DNA of 64,000 nt from Brachycybe producta (taxonomy: Eukaryota; Arthropoda; Diplopoda; Playtdesmida; Andrognathidae), in the NCBI GenBank assembly GCA_036925085.1, contig JAUPFP010000001.1, positions 17,565,342-17,629,341 of the forward strand. Direction: 5' to 3'. The translations under genes were made by a program, and so were the position numbers. Below the pieces are notes generated by a model. That model was given only the letters and a program-made list of their open reading frames with translations. It ran no database searches and was not told the origin of the DNA. Below are positions 19,216-31,900 of this stretch, piece by piece. Numbering within the stretch: position 1 is the stretch's first letter; each line of letters starts with the position of its first letter.

Positions 19216-20820
19216 TTTATATAGAGCTTTTTCCAAACACTGTATGTCACAGTAGAATTGATAAAAAATAATTGAACGTGCTAACCTTATAAAAAGCGAT
19301 TAGTGTGTAGCCAGTACATTAATCCGCGTGTTAGTTTTTTTAATGCTTAAATTATTTTAACATGAGTTCTTCAAACTTTTGTAGGAGGGTTTTTGATTAT
19401 ATGATTTAAAATTAAGTTAAAAATGCATGATTTTTTAAACATTTAAAGATAGATTTCAAAATTGATATTTATATACATGTATGTATGTATATTTTCTCGA
19501 ATGTGAATCTAAAAGGTTCTCGAATCATTCTTCATATAAGAATCCTATATTATTCATTAAGAAGATACAAATAAACGAAATATTACATGTATTGCTCGTT
19601 AAATACAACGTCACAACTCAAAAAACCTCATTACAAAAAAAACGCAATTCAAAGTTTGGAATTATCGGCATACACTTTACAGCAAGCGTGTCAAACTCAA
19701 AGGCTAACACGGGCCAAATAAACAAGGTCTAAGTTTATAGTGGGCCGCAAGCAAACAAAAACTTCAATTTTTAAAGAAACGTATGTAGAAATAGAGTAGA
19801 AGAAATAAAGGAAAAAGTACGTTATTTCACAATCGGGCATTGGTTTCTTAATGTCCCTCGTTGTTTGCTTGTTTTTAATGTTTTATTCTGAACCCTACAC
19901 TGAATAATTGGAGTGAATTTTTTGAATAACACAAGAAAAAAAAAAGGAAGAAGATATAATTAAACAATGATTAATTAAAAAAACCAACTATTTTTATCTT
20001 TATTTCTTTAAAATTTCACGATAATTGTGCAAGTAATTTGCAAGAAATAAGCAAAAGAACTTACCGACTTATCGAAATCTCCATTGGCTTCCATGTTAAA
20101 AGTTTCTGTTTAACAGCAACGTTCAGAATAAAACATCAAAAATAGCAAAACAATGTGAAATATTATAAAAAATAATGCATGGATGTGAAACTGCGTACTT
20201 TTTTCTTTATTTGATCAAAAATTCACGAAAATTTGGCGGGTAATTTGCGAGAAAACGGCAAAAAACTTACGTGTGCAGCGATTTTTCCATAGAGTTCTTA
20301 TGTTAAAGTTTCGTCTGCTAACTTGTTAGGGGCCATCTTTTGGCCTACTGCCACTAGAGGCGCTTATTGGACATATGGCTCATTGCGTGCAATTGGCAAT
20401 TAATATATAAATTAATCCAATTCAATGTAATGATATAATTAATTATATTAGGAAGCATACGATTACGTAATCCCTTTTTATCACCTATAGCAGATTATTG
20501 ACAAATGCATGTATAGAGGTAGCAAAACTCCTTGTTAGAGAAAAATATAGTTCGTGAGTGAGCATTAGGCGGGGTCTCGTCTCTTTTCAAGTTCTCTTCA
20601 TTATTCTTATTCCTTCCTCCTTATATATATTTTTTTTGTAAAGACAACTTAAGGTGTTTTTTTTTTAAGTATAAATGCCTTTCGAACTCTGATTACCCCA
20701 TTTTTCAGGTGCAAAATGAAGAGAAATTTGAATGTTTTAAAACCTTGAAGGGGTGCTCAATCACTTAAGGGTATTTTCTTACTCATAATGTCTTGGTATC
20801 TTTCAAAATTAGCTTTTTAA

Positions 20821-21023
20821 CAGTCAGTTATAAATCGGGACGAACCGAAGTTGGCTCCGCCTTTTTTATGACGAACGCAACTTCTAATTGGTTGCTTATG
20901 TAGTCTGACGTCACATGCTCCGCCCTTTTCAACGTCGAACCATATAACAAACCAATTAGAAGTTGCCGTTCGTCATAAAAAGTGCGGAGCCAACTTCTGT
21001 TTGTCCCGATTTCTAATTGCCTG
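20821..21023. mobile_element. CAGGC-family MITE, copy 5
   Basis: cagttataaatcgggacgaac at the left is mirrored by tgtttgtcccgatttctaattgcctg at the right, with gaagttggctccgcc and ggagccaacttc. Core TCTGACGTCACATG near 20905. Confidence 0.75.
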
Positions 21024-21044
21024 TGTAAATCATCTGGTCACAAA

Positions 21045-21083
21045 CCATCATTTTTTTATAAGCCTTATAAAAAAATGATGGTA
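21045..21083. repeat. hairpin, 19-bp perfect arms and 1-nt spacer
   Basis: ACCATCATTTTTTTATAAG, one C, then its exact reverse complement. Confidence 0.93.
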
Positions 21084-21170
21084 CACTGGGCGCTGGCGCC
21101 ATCTATTGGCTACACTCAACGTCAGCATGGAATACTCCAGCCGCTGAATAAGTAGATATACCAACGATCT

Positions 21171-21278
21171 ATAAATAATAATCTTTATAGATCGTTGCCA
21201 AAGACCCTGTTAAACTCTTTGGATATACTGTAGTATCTCCACAGAATAAGGATATATATTCTTATTCTGTGGTATCTC
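21171..21278. repeat. two further hairpins
   Basis: aacgatctataaa and tttatagatcgtt around 21171-21205; ccacagaataag and cttattctgtgg around 21240-21273. Confidence 0.85.
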
Positions 21279-21304
21279 TATATTCTCTGCCCAAGCAGAC
21301 TAGC

Positions 21305-21527
21305 GTTTGCCCATTAGAATTAGTAGAGCGCATGCGCATTACCATCTTATCGGTTTACATAGGAAAGTGATTGCAGATTTGCGTTAGCAGCGCCATCTAT
21401 TGATCACCAATGGAAACTGCTGATGAGACGTTCACTATTGGTTAGGTTAGGTTAGTTTTCCTATATAAAACAATAAGATGGTTATGCGCATGCGCTCTAC
21501 TAATTCTAATGGGCAAACTCTAGTGCC
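21305..21527. repeat. inverted repeat with arms of about 42 bp
   Basis: gcccattagaattagtagag with gcgcatgcgc and catcttat at the left is mirrored around 21475-21525 on the right. The loop includes a short ggttaggttaggttag tract. Confidence 0.85.
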
Positions 21528-21696
21528 CAAGCAGTAAAAATTTTGTTGGCCCCGCCCTTTTATGAGCATCATTCGTTTCGTAATTAATTTGTTACTTGGT
21601 CGGACCGCACATTTTCCGCCTTATTCAATTTCTAATTGGTTGATATTTGGTCTGACGCTCATAAAGCCAATGAAATTTTACTGCTGGGCAGAGATG

Positions 21697-21905
21697 TTAC
21701 AGGCATTTAAAAATCGGGACGAACACAAGTTGGCTCTGCCCTTTTTATGACGAACGCAACTTCTAATTGGTTGGTTATGTCCTCTGACGTCACGTGTTCC
21801 GCCCTTTTCAACCTCAAAAAGCACAACAAACCAATTAGAAGTTGCCGGTCGTCATAAAAAGGGAGGAGAAAACTTGTGTTCGTCCCGATTTCTAAATGGA
21901 TGTAG
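21697..21905. mobile_element. CAGGC-family MITE, copy 6
   Basis: acaggcatttaaaaatcggg and gaacacaagttgg are mirrored by acttgtgttcgtcccgattt. Core TCTGACGTCACGTG. A CCCAGCA-type relative lies just upstream (21528-21690). Confidence 0.72.
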
Positions 21906-22143
21906 AGATGCCTGTCTTTATTCGAGGAATCGCTGCTCCAGCCACAATAAGCAGTGTCGTAAGTTCATAACTTATTAGTTGAGCTACCTCTATATATCGT
22001 AGTATGAGTTATTTTGTTTATACCGCAAACGCAGATGTTTGTATTGAAGGTAATCAACAAGAAGTTACGATTTGCGAACTTACGAGATCATAGATGATAG
22101 ATCTGTAAAGCTACATAATGTATGTGTATTAACTTGTTAACTG

Positions 22144-22937
22144 ATGAGGAAAGATTTTGGAATCAAAGATGATGATGATGATGATGCAGACGAGACTGGA
22201 ATGGCCAAAAGCGATAATAATAACGTAAAATCTCAAAGTGCTAGGGAACATTTACTTGAAAAATATACGGAATTGATAAGTAAATATGACAAAAATGGTC
22301 TATCGGTAGGGATTTTGCGTAAAATAATGCGGAACGAGGCTACCGAACACGAGGAACGGGGAAGAGTTGAGGCGGCGCGTTTTTCGGAAAAAAGCACGCA
22401 ATGGTTACCACATGTGCCGCCGCCGACGGTGCGTCCTTCTCCGCCGCCGCGACGTAAGAAGTGGACGCGTGCCTTTTCCCTTATCAATTGGGTCATCGTT
22501 GTCACAGTTATAGTGAGTGCATTTTTATGCCGAAATCTTTTTAATCCTGATTTGATGCTCAGTTCACGTTGTGTTTTAAATAATAACTTTTTTCTAATGG
22601 AAATGTCACGACCTGTGACTAATTGTGACATTTGTAACGGTGTTCAAAGTGCTGTGATTTTAGAAAATGTCACGCGTGAGATGTTCGCTGTTTACGCGTA
22701 TTCGGGACGCCCCGTGTTGGCCAAAGGAGCCGCCCTCCATTGGAATGCAACGAAAACATTCAGCTTTCTATTTTTTAAAAAACTTTACGAGGAAATCGAT
22801 GGAGCTTTAGATAGCGTTGAGGACGAATGTCAATTTTTTCCTTTTCGTACGAATTTTATCACTTTGGCGAGTGTTTTTCGAATGTCAGATGAAAGAGCGG
22901 CGGGAATAACGGGACAGGAGCCGTGGTACATTGGATG
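22144..22937 (+). CDS. JmjC-like gene, exon 1
   Basis: Opens at ATG 22144 (MRKDFGIKDD) and runs 264 codons to PWYIGW. A consensus GTGAGT donor starts at 22938, and the open frame ends two codons later. The hydrophobic stretch INWVIVVTVIVSAFLC is the membrane anchor. Confidence 0.9.
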
Positions 22938-25900
22938 GTGAGTCACAATTGCCATAGATGTAGAGGGTCACGAAGGATGTCCCGATTGCATTTGAATGGA
23001 GGGGGATTAACGGCGGAACGGGTCGGAACTCGGAACAGCAGTAGGAACAGTCGGAAGGTTAGGTTTAGGTAAATCAAACCTATTTATTGTTCTCCCCATT
23101 TTTTAAAGTATTAGTAAGTCAAATTTCTCCGTTATTCCGATCGTTCTTCCTGTTGATCAAATTACGGAACAGTTTTAAAAATGGACTAATTTGATGAAAT
23201 AATCTTTAAAACTTGGGGGCTGCGCCCCCCCTAGACCTCCTGCAACAAGCTTCATTTAACTTAACCTTTCGACTGTTCCTACTGTTGTTCCGACCCGTTC
23301 CTCCCTTCATCAAAATAGCACCCTTCCCCCCCCTCCCCCCCCATTTTGAATGCTAACTTGTGAGTATTTAAAACAAGCATGTCAAACTGAAAGGATAACA
23401 CGGGCCAAATAAACAAGGTCTAAGTTTATGTGGGCCGCAAAAAAAAACAATTACAATTAGTACTCTGTTAGCAGCCAAATAGGCCTATGGCAGAGGGACA
23501 TAAAAATCCACATGCAGCATTAAGCATTGTCAAGCACATTTACATGCACAGCATTGCACACAGTGGCGTAGCTAGGAATTTTTTACTGTCGAAAAAGCGT
23601 CTGCCGATCCCGGTCGGTTAGGACCCGGCATGGGGATGGGCAACCCCGGGCCCACTTGTGACCTACCGTAGTCATATGTGGACCGACCGTGGTCAAAGGT
23701 GACCACGGGTGCCATAGGTTGGGTAACGGTAAAAAGAGTTACGCCTCGGGGGAGTAAACCCCTGACAAAATTATGACTTGGTTGCGCCCCCCTCGCCGCT
23801 TAAAACTTTGCGCCCCCTTACCTCCCCCTCCACTTAGCCCTCATACTGGGGGGGGGGGGGGGGTGCTATTTTGATGAACGGTGGAACAGTCAGAAGGTTA
23901 GATTTAGTAAAATGAAGCTTGTTGCAGGAAGTCGGGGGGGGGGGCTGCGCACCCAGATCAGTTCGTCGATCTTGACTCAATTGTACTAAACTTTTTCGTG
24001 TTAACCGAGTTAGACCATATCAGAGCTGTTGTTCGTCCACATTAGTTCGGATAATCGGAACTACTGTTATTGGTTCCAATACCCCCCCTGGTTAAGAACC
24101 ATGAGGAATATTAAAAAAACTAATGCATACATGTGAAACTACGTACTTTTGTCTTCATTTTTTTTTTCAAAAATTCACAAAAATTGGGCGAATAGTTTGC
24201 GAGAAAACAGCAAAAAAAATCTTACTGGTGCAGCTATTCTGCCATTGAGTTCTATGTTTAAAGAAGATTCGTCTGCTAACTTCTTAGGGTGGGCCATCTT
24301 TTCGCCTACTGCCACTAGATTGGTTATAAGGTCCAGTGGCATGCACATTATTAAAGACCAATGGTCTTGACACAGGCAATTAGAAATCGGGACGAACAGA
24401 AGTTGGCTCCGCCCTTTTTTTTATGACGAACGCAACTGCTAATTGGTTGGTTATGTAGTCTGACGTCACATGATCCGCCCTTTTCAACGTCGAACCACAC
24501 AACAAACCAATTAGAAGTTGGGTGGTGAGAGGAAGGGGGCGTAGCCAACTTCTGTTCGTCCCGATTTCTAATTGCCTGTGGTCTTGACAGGGTGCCCCTT
24601 TCTTCTGCTCCTGCCCCTTTGGGCCTCGGCTACTCATCAACCCGTTCAATTGTGGTGGTCCTGTGAACCATCTGTATTGGACCATTTAATTTCTTTTAAT
24701 AAAATTCCTCACTGGTGAACCTGATTATAGGAGACAATTGAATGAACCTCGCTTTACGTAAAAATTTATTATTTTTTTTTTTACAAAAATGAGGTGATTA
24801 GAGACAATTTGTTATTTTAACATGGAATATCATGATGCCCGTCGAATGTTTAATATACACTCTCAATACCTCGCTATACGGCCCTTCTTTATACAACATT
24901 TTGCTATAACGGCCATTTTATAAATTATAGGTAAGTTTCGATTTACAGCCCAAATTGTTTCAATATACGGCTAAAACAAATCGGGGAAAACACTTATCAC
25001 ACCTCGACTGGAACTGTGGCACAACTAAAAAAAACGCTTTTTTTTGAGAAAAATGAGATTAAAGTTTGCCACAGTCGCGGCGACAATATGTTTATTTTTC
25101 ATATTTAAAGTTGTGCAATATTAAGTTTTCAAAGTGCAATGTGCACCTTAAATATATGCTGATCGAGTGACAGAATGATAAAAAAATTGGTAAGTGCGGT
25201 TCTATTTTTTAAAAAAACTATTTCAAAATCGCGAGTTTTTAACTTACTCCATTGAGTATGCCCAAATAAGAAAAAAACATCCATTAAAATGCTCGTAAAA
25301 ATACGTAAAAATAATTTTAAAAAAGCAGAAGAAAACAGCACACGTGCCAACGTCTTGACTTCACTGTGGTTTAATTGTGTTTTTTTTTTTAATTATTTTT
25401 TAGGTATTTTACGAGCATTTTTAATGGATGTTTTTTTTTTGCTTACGAGCGCGTACTCAATGGAGTTTAACATAAGAGTTAGAAATTCGCGATTTTGAAT
25501 TAGTTTTCAAAAATAGAACCGCACTTACCAATTTTGTTGTCATTCTATCACTCGATCAGCATATAGTTAAGGTGCACATTGCACTTTGAAAACTTCATAT
25601 TGGACAACTTTAAATATGAAAAATAAACATATTGCCGCGGATGTGTATTTTAAAAATTAACATTTTTTCTTTAACATTGGGTCTATGGGTTCAATAGAAA
25701 AACGGTGCTAGCGCTCTTTGCGGATATTTTTCGAAGCATTTTTGTGATGGAGCCTCTTAACTTTAAACTCATCCCCCCCTCCAAAAAAAAGTGTTTTTTT
25801 GTGTGCCGCTCTTCCAGTCGAGGTGCGATATGTACAATATGTACATGTATTGTACTAATGATGTCGCTTGTGGTTTTCCACTGCATATTAATTTTCGAAA

Positions 25901-28900
25901 AAAAATGAAGACATCTATGTTGCATTCAAAAACATTCCGTTGTGTTTGAAAGTGGTGAGATTCCGATTAGAACCGTTCTTCCTATTACATGTGTATGTTT
26001 ATTTGTATATTTTTCATATACATATGTAATCCAAATGTTATTTTTAAATGACGTAGAAAACCAAAAAATTGCTTTTTCAGTTAAAAACTTATGATTTTCT
26101 AAATTTTTCTACGAAAATTGGAACGAATCTTATGGAAATGGGTTTGTATGAAAATCAATGACTCGTTGTACGGCATAAATTAGCTTTACGACGAACTTTC
26201 GCGGAACGTATCTCGGCCGTAAAGCGAGGTTTTAGTTCACTGGTAAATTGTTGACTAGTACCGAGCCATTAGTTTTCTAGAACAGTCCCGTGCAAATCAA
26301 GGAATGATACAGAATTATATTTAAATAAACAGACAAAAGGCATGTTTTTTTTTGGGTGTAGTGAACATGTTTTAATAATTAAATGCAAGGGTGTAAAATG
26401 AAAGTCCTTTAAACTTTTTTTTGTTTAATTAGTAGTTCTCTTTCTTTTAAATCAACATATGCTTTTAAGAATTGCTGTCCAAGCTCAACAATATCTTCTA
26501 AAGCACTGGCAATTCGCTCCTCTGCAATAGCTAAACGATGTTCTGCAGATTGGTCTTTTCTTGAAGAGGGTTCTAGCTTTGATTTATCCTTTAGATGAAC
26601 ATTATCTGTGCTTTTTTTAGGCATTGTGATTGGAGCAATGTCGCACACAATTCCATTTTCGTGTGTAATAAATGCTAATGCAACATTTCTGTCTTCCTGA
26701 ACACCTCTACGGCTCTCTAGACGTAAAACGGACATAAAATAAAACATATTATACCAATTTTAGTATTTTTTATAAAGGAGCGTACAGACCAAAATTAGAT
26801 ATTTGTAAACAGCTCGAGAATTGTCCGAGAGCTGCTCGCAAACATAACGTCTTTCGAGATTTGGTTTGTTAGTTCGTCAGGAGTTCAGCGTTGTTAAATT
26901 TGATTGTAATAATTTTACACAAATTGTGTGCAATAATTATTATAAACTGGAGAGACGCGCTCACTCTAGTCTAGACCGGGTTCTCTGTTCGGCAAATGTT
27001 CGAGAACCAACCCTTTGATGTACCGCCTCGGGAGCTTACTTTGTACCGGTTTGTAGACAGCTCTATAACTGTTCGTGAGCTCTCGTCTAAACCGGGTTCC
27101 GTTTCTGTTTGCGAACTGTTCTAGAACAGCTCGCGAGCTTGGTCTGTACGTTGCTTTTTACATGTATAACATTGATAACCACCGTTAAGTGAATCCAGAA
27201 GGTGTCCATTGACATCTAAACCACTCGCATTTCCGGACAGTGACTCCTCTGGACTTACGGACACTTTTATATCTGTAGGCGACAATACCATATCTCCGAC
27301 TTGTAACGTCGTCTCCCTTTGACTTCGCTCGCATCGTATTTCTGTTCCTTTTGCTTTTGCATTGCTCTTCATACAAGTCCATTTACGTCGAACCTAATGC
27401 ATTTTTTAAAAATAGATTCATGAATTATATTGTTTAAGCGGCTACATCACAAAATTACTTCGAAAAAATCTCCGCAAAGAGCGCTAGCATCGTTTTTCTA
27501 TTGAGCCCATAGACCCAATGTTAAAGAAAAAATATTAATTTTTAAAATACACACAGTCGCCAGGCAATATGTTTATTTTTCATATTTAAAGTTGTCCAAT
27601 ATTAAGTTTTCAAAGTGCAATGTGCACCTTAAATATATGCTGATCGAGTGATAGAAAGACAAAAAATTGGTAAGTGCGGTTCTAATTTTAAAAGCTATTT
27701 CAAAATTACTAGAAAAAAAAACGGCTTTTTGACTTGACGCAAAAAAAAAAACATCCATTAAAGTGCTCGTAAAAAATACCTAAAAATAATTTTAAAAACA
27801 CTACAATTAAAACCACAGTGAAGCCAACACATTGGCGCACGTGCTGCTTTTTTCTGTTTTTTTTTTAATTATTTTTAAGTATTTTTGCGACCATTTTAAT
27901 GGATGTTTTTTTAGGCGTAGTCAATGGAGGTTTTAACATAAAGAGTTGGAAATTCGCGATTTTGAAATTGTTTTTAATAATGTAAACGTACTTTTGTCAT
28001 TCTATCACTAGATCAGCATATATTTAAGGTGAAGAACATTGCACTTTGAAAACTTCAAAAATAACAACTTTAAATATGAGAAATAAACATATTGCCGCGA
28101 CTGTGTATTTTAAGAAATTAACATTTTTTCTTTAACATTGGGTCTATGGTCTCAATTGAAAAAACAATGCGATTTTTCGAAGTAATTTTGCGATGTAGCC
28201 TCTTAATAAAAACGCAACGGTGTTGTGTTTATGGTAGCCACATACCTCATTTGCATCCCTTCTTACTTTACTCACAGCATTTACAAGGGCTGAAATTTCT
28301 TCCCATGCAGCTGCCTTTTTACCAGATGACAGTTGTGCCTCAATAATATGGGCCCGTTTTCCATACTCTTCGGTAAGAACATCTATTTCAGATTCACTGA
28401 AATTTGGCCGTCTTTTACACGTTTTATCTGCCATTTTAGTATTTCTAAAACGTTCGAGAGTAGTGTTCGCACATTAGCATGTTTGAAGATGTCTATGTCC
28501 TGTTTAAGTTGGAAAAGAAGCTTCTCTTCGTGAAGCCTGAAGACGAACAAACGAGGAGGTTGATATGTGATGTCATTCTGATGTAACGTTTTCTACTTCA
28601 TGAAGGTAAGAAGCTTCTCCTCGGAATTTAAACTGGAAATCGTGTTGTTCACGAACTGCATATTTTCTTTTAAGAGACTACATCACAAAATTACTTCGAA
28701 AAATCTCCACAAAGAGCGCTAGCATCGTTTTTCTATTGAGCCCATAAACCCAATGTTAAAGAAACAGCGGCAATATGTTTATTTTTCATATTTAAATTTG
28801 TCCAATTTTGATAGCTCAAAATGCAATGTTAAGCTTAAATATATGCTGATAGAGTGATAGAATGACAAAAAATTGGTAAGTGCGGTTCTATTTTTAAAAA

Positions 28901-31900
28901 CTATTTCAAAATCGCGAATTTCTAACTCTTATGTTAAACTTCATTGAGTATGTCCAAATAAGAAAAAACATCCATTGAAGTGCTTGTAAAAATACTTAAA
29001 ATCATTTTTAAAAAACAGAAAAAAAGTCAGCACATGCGCCAATGTGTTGGCTTCACTGAGGTTTAATTGTGGTTTTTTAAAATTATGTTTAGATATTTTT
29101 ACGAGCATTTTAATGGATGTTTTTTGCTTACGAGCGCGATTTTGAAATAGTTTTTAAAAACAGAACCGCACTTACCAATTTTTTGTCATTCTATCACTCG
29201 ATCAGCATATATTTAAGGTGCACATTGCACTTTGAAAACTTAATATTGGACAACTTTAAATATGAAAAATAAACATTGCCGCCGCGACTGTGTAGTTTAA
29301 AAAATTAACATTTTTTCTTTAACATCTGGTCTATGGGCTCAATAGAAAAACGACGCTAGCGCTCTTTGCGGAAATTTTTCGAAGTAATTTTGTGATGTAG
29401 CCTCTTAAAAATGTATTCAGCCAAATGTCACGTGCAGTTAAAATCTTCCTAACCGGTAGGCCATTTATTAGGCTTTTTTAGATCATGTGCAGGCTAGCTA
29501 CTTTTGTACCGCATTTGCAACTAATTGATGAGCATCTTCCCACATTGCATCATATTAAGCTCCTTCGCTTCGTAATGCCAATCATATCCTTAATATATTA
29601 TTTTTAAATATTCTTGTCTAAAGCTTGACTTACATGGTGTTGCTTTTGTTCGCGTTGGACAGGTTTCTGAATTCACTGGTAAAAACTGGCTTGTTGAGCT
29701 ACTGTGCTTGATCGAGAAGGCTGGCTGTCCCCTTAAACTTCTCTTTAAACGCTTGCGACTTCGTACATTGGACTAGCACCAGTTTAATACAAGCGGCTTT
29801 ATCAGCCAGAAATTAGCTCTTGGGTGAGTGAAAAAAGAAGCCAGCGACTAGCGTCAAAGGTATCACCGTGTAAAGCACCCTTAAAGCGTGGATTTACGTC
29901 GTGTTACTTTTGTTCGCCTCGGATACGTTTCTAAATTCGCTGTTAAAAACACTTCCAAAGACACTTATAAAGACGCAGCTCCTTTTATTCGGTAGCGTTT
30001 AAAATTTGGAATTCTTGGCGTCCTGTGTGTTCGCTCGGTAAAGTTGAACAATGAACATGTTCAACTTTATCGCTCGCATCCAGCTACTAGCCGGCACTGA
30101 TTTTATTAGTAGCAGCTTTAAAAGAAGCACCCTGTCAGGACGGTAGCGAATTAATCAGTGGGCAACTGGCGAATTGTTGAGCTACTGCACTTGCGCGGCA
30201 GAATAAGGTCGGCCGGGAGCAAACTTCGTTTCATTTGCAGGAGACGAACGCTCGCGACTTCGTACTTTTTTTAACAGCAGCAGCACCATGTAAACGGTTT
30301 AACGCTAGCAACTTTATCAGCCTAGGTGGTGCATGAACACTATGAAAATCGAAAAACTTGTGAGGATTTCTGTATCCAGTTTGATGTGCATAGCAAAATC
30401 TCATAGGGAGCAATGTTTATTTACCCGAATTATCCATAAAAAAAACCTTTCACCTGAGCCCCCTGATGCTAAAAACAGCAGTGAATACTTGATACCATGG
30501 TAGCTTTCTTTCCCTTAAACGATAACTTATATTTTGCATAATGCAGTAGGTGCAATATACAGTTTCGAGTCTTTCGACCAATATAGAAACTATGGTGTGT
30601 CAACCTCTAAGGGCGGGTCCAGACTTAGAACAGAACATGTTCGCGAACATTTCCAAAGAACATGTTCGTTGTTCTGTTGGATTGGGCAGGAGTGTCCAAA
30701 TATGAACAGAAAAGGTTCGCAACATGTTCCGAATTGGTAACTTCGGCTGCTGTCGTCAGAACCACCAATGACTAGATGTTCGGAGAAATGTTCGCCAATA
30801 CGTCCAAACTACGCCTGGTCCGAACATGAACAAACTTTGATGTGACGGGCAAAAACCGACAACTCGTGGATCAGCTAGGGTTCCGAACAGAACATTATGA
30901 GCAAAAATTGTTACAGAGAAATGTTCGGAAAAACCGTCCACGCTGTTCGCGAACAAGTGTGCGGTTCGTTGTTCTCTTCTTATAGACTAGACCCACTCTA
31001 ATGTATTTGAACCGAATAAATCACAACATTCATAGCATCCAGAGAGCACTTAACGAATCACTTTCGAACCGTCCAACGTAACTTTTTCATTTATCTTTAT
31101 TTACGTTAATGATGCGTACACACGTAAAATACAAATGAATTGAATATAGGCCTATATATATATATATTTATATATTATTTCACTATGATAAAATAACATC
31201 TTCAGTTTCATCGTCATTAATTGTTACATTTTCTTCTTTGAAGTTGATGATACAATTATTTGTTCCGTTTTCGTGAACGGAATTATTAGGCAGCGATTGC
31301 GTATACTTAGATCTCGGAATACGTAACGTCTGTTCTAACTGAAGGATTTCTAGTTTTAACTTTTTATTACTTAATTCCAAAAATTCAATTTGGAGATCAC
31401 GTTTTCTTCTTTTCTTCATCTGTTCAGCTTCGCGTGCAGCGATTTCTAACTTCAACTTTCGATTACTTAATTCAAAAAATTCAATTTGGAGATCAAGTTT
31501 TCTTCTTTTCATCGCCTCGTCAGCTTCACATTCAGTGTTTTCTAGCTTTAACTTTCGATTACTTAATTCAAAAAAGTCAATTTGTAGATTAAGTTTCCTT
31601 CTTTTCCTTTCCTCGTCGTCAGCTTCGGGCGTAGGGGTTCGACGTCTGCCTTTTGTAACATTTCTGGGCTTGCCTAGTATGATGTGCAAAAGTTATATTA
31701 TATGAACTGTTTTATATTTATAGATCTATATTCCGTAATTCACAACCTTCCATTGCCGAAGTGTTCGTATCAGATGTACCTTCGACCACTGTCACGGGTG
31801 GAGTATCAAACGAATCGTTTAGGTCTAGAGATGGATCGTGTTCGTTTAGAATTTCACTTTCGTTGGTATCGAACGAATCGGTAACTCTCAATCCCGTAAT

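Larger units (their letters stand above)
18726..22143. other. intergenic repeat field between eL18 and the JmjC-like gene
   Basis: No gene found. It holds the GGGCAAATG-type repeat (19014-19215), a piece with tgtcaaactcaaaggctaacacggg (19684-19760, second copy near 23380), a block at 20176-20360 matching 24122-24325, CAGGC-type MITEs and a cluster of hairpins (see separate entries). Confidence 0.55.

Noticed and set aside
21438-21460. ggttaggttaggttag resembling the TTAGG telomere repeat of many arthropods
   Set aside because: Only about three units inside the loop of an inverted repeat; too short for a telomere or telomere relic.
22233-22631. 132-codon antisense ORF under exon 1 of the JmjC-like gene
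   Set aside because: Shadow of a real coding exon in the opposite frame; no domain features.
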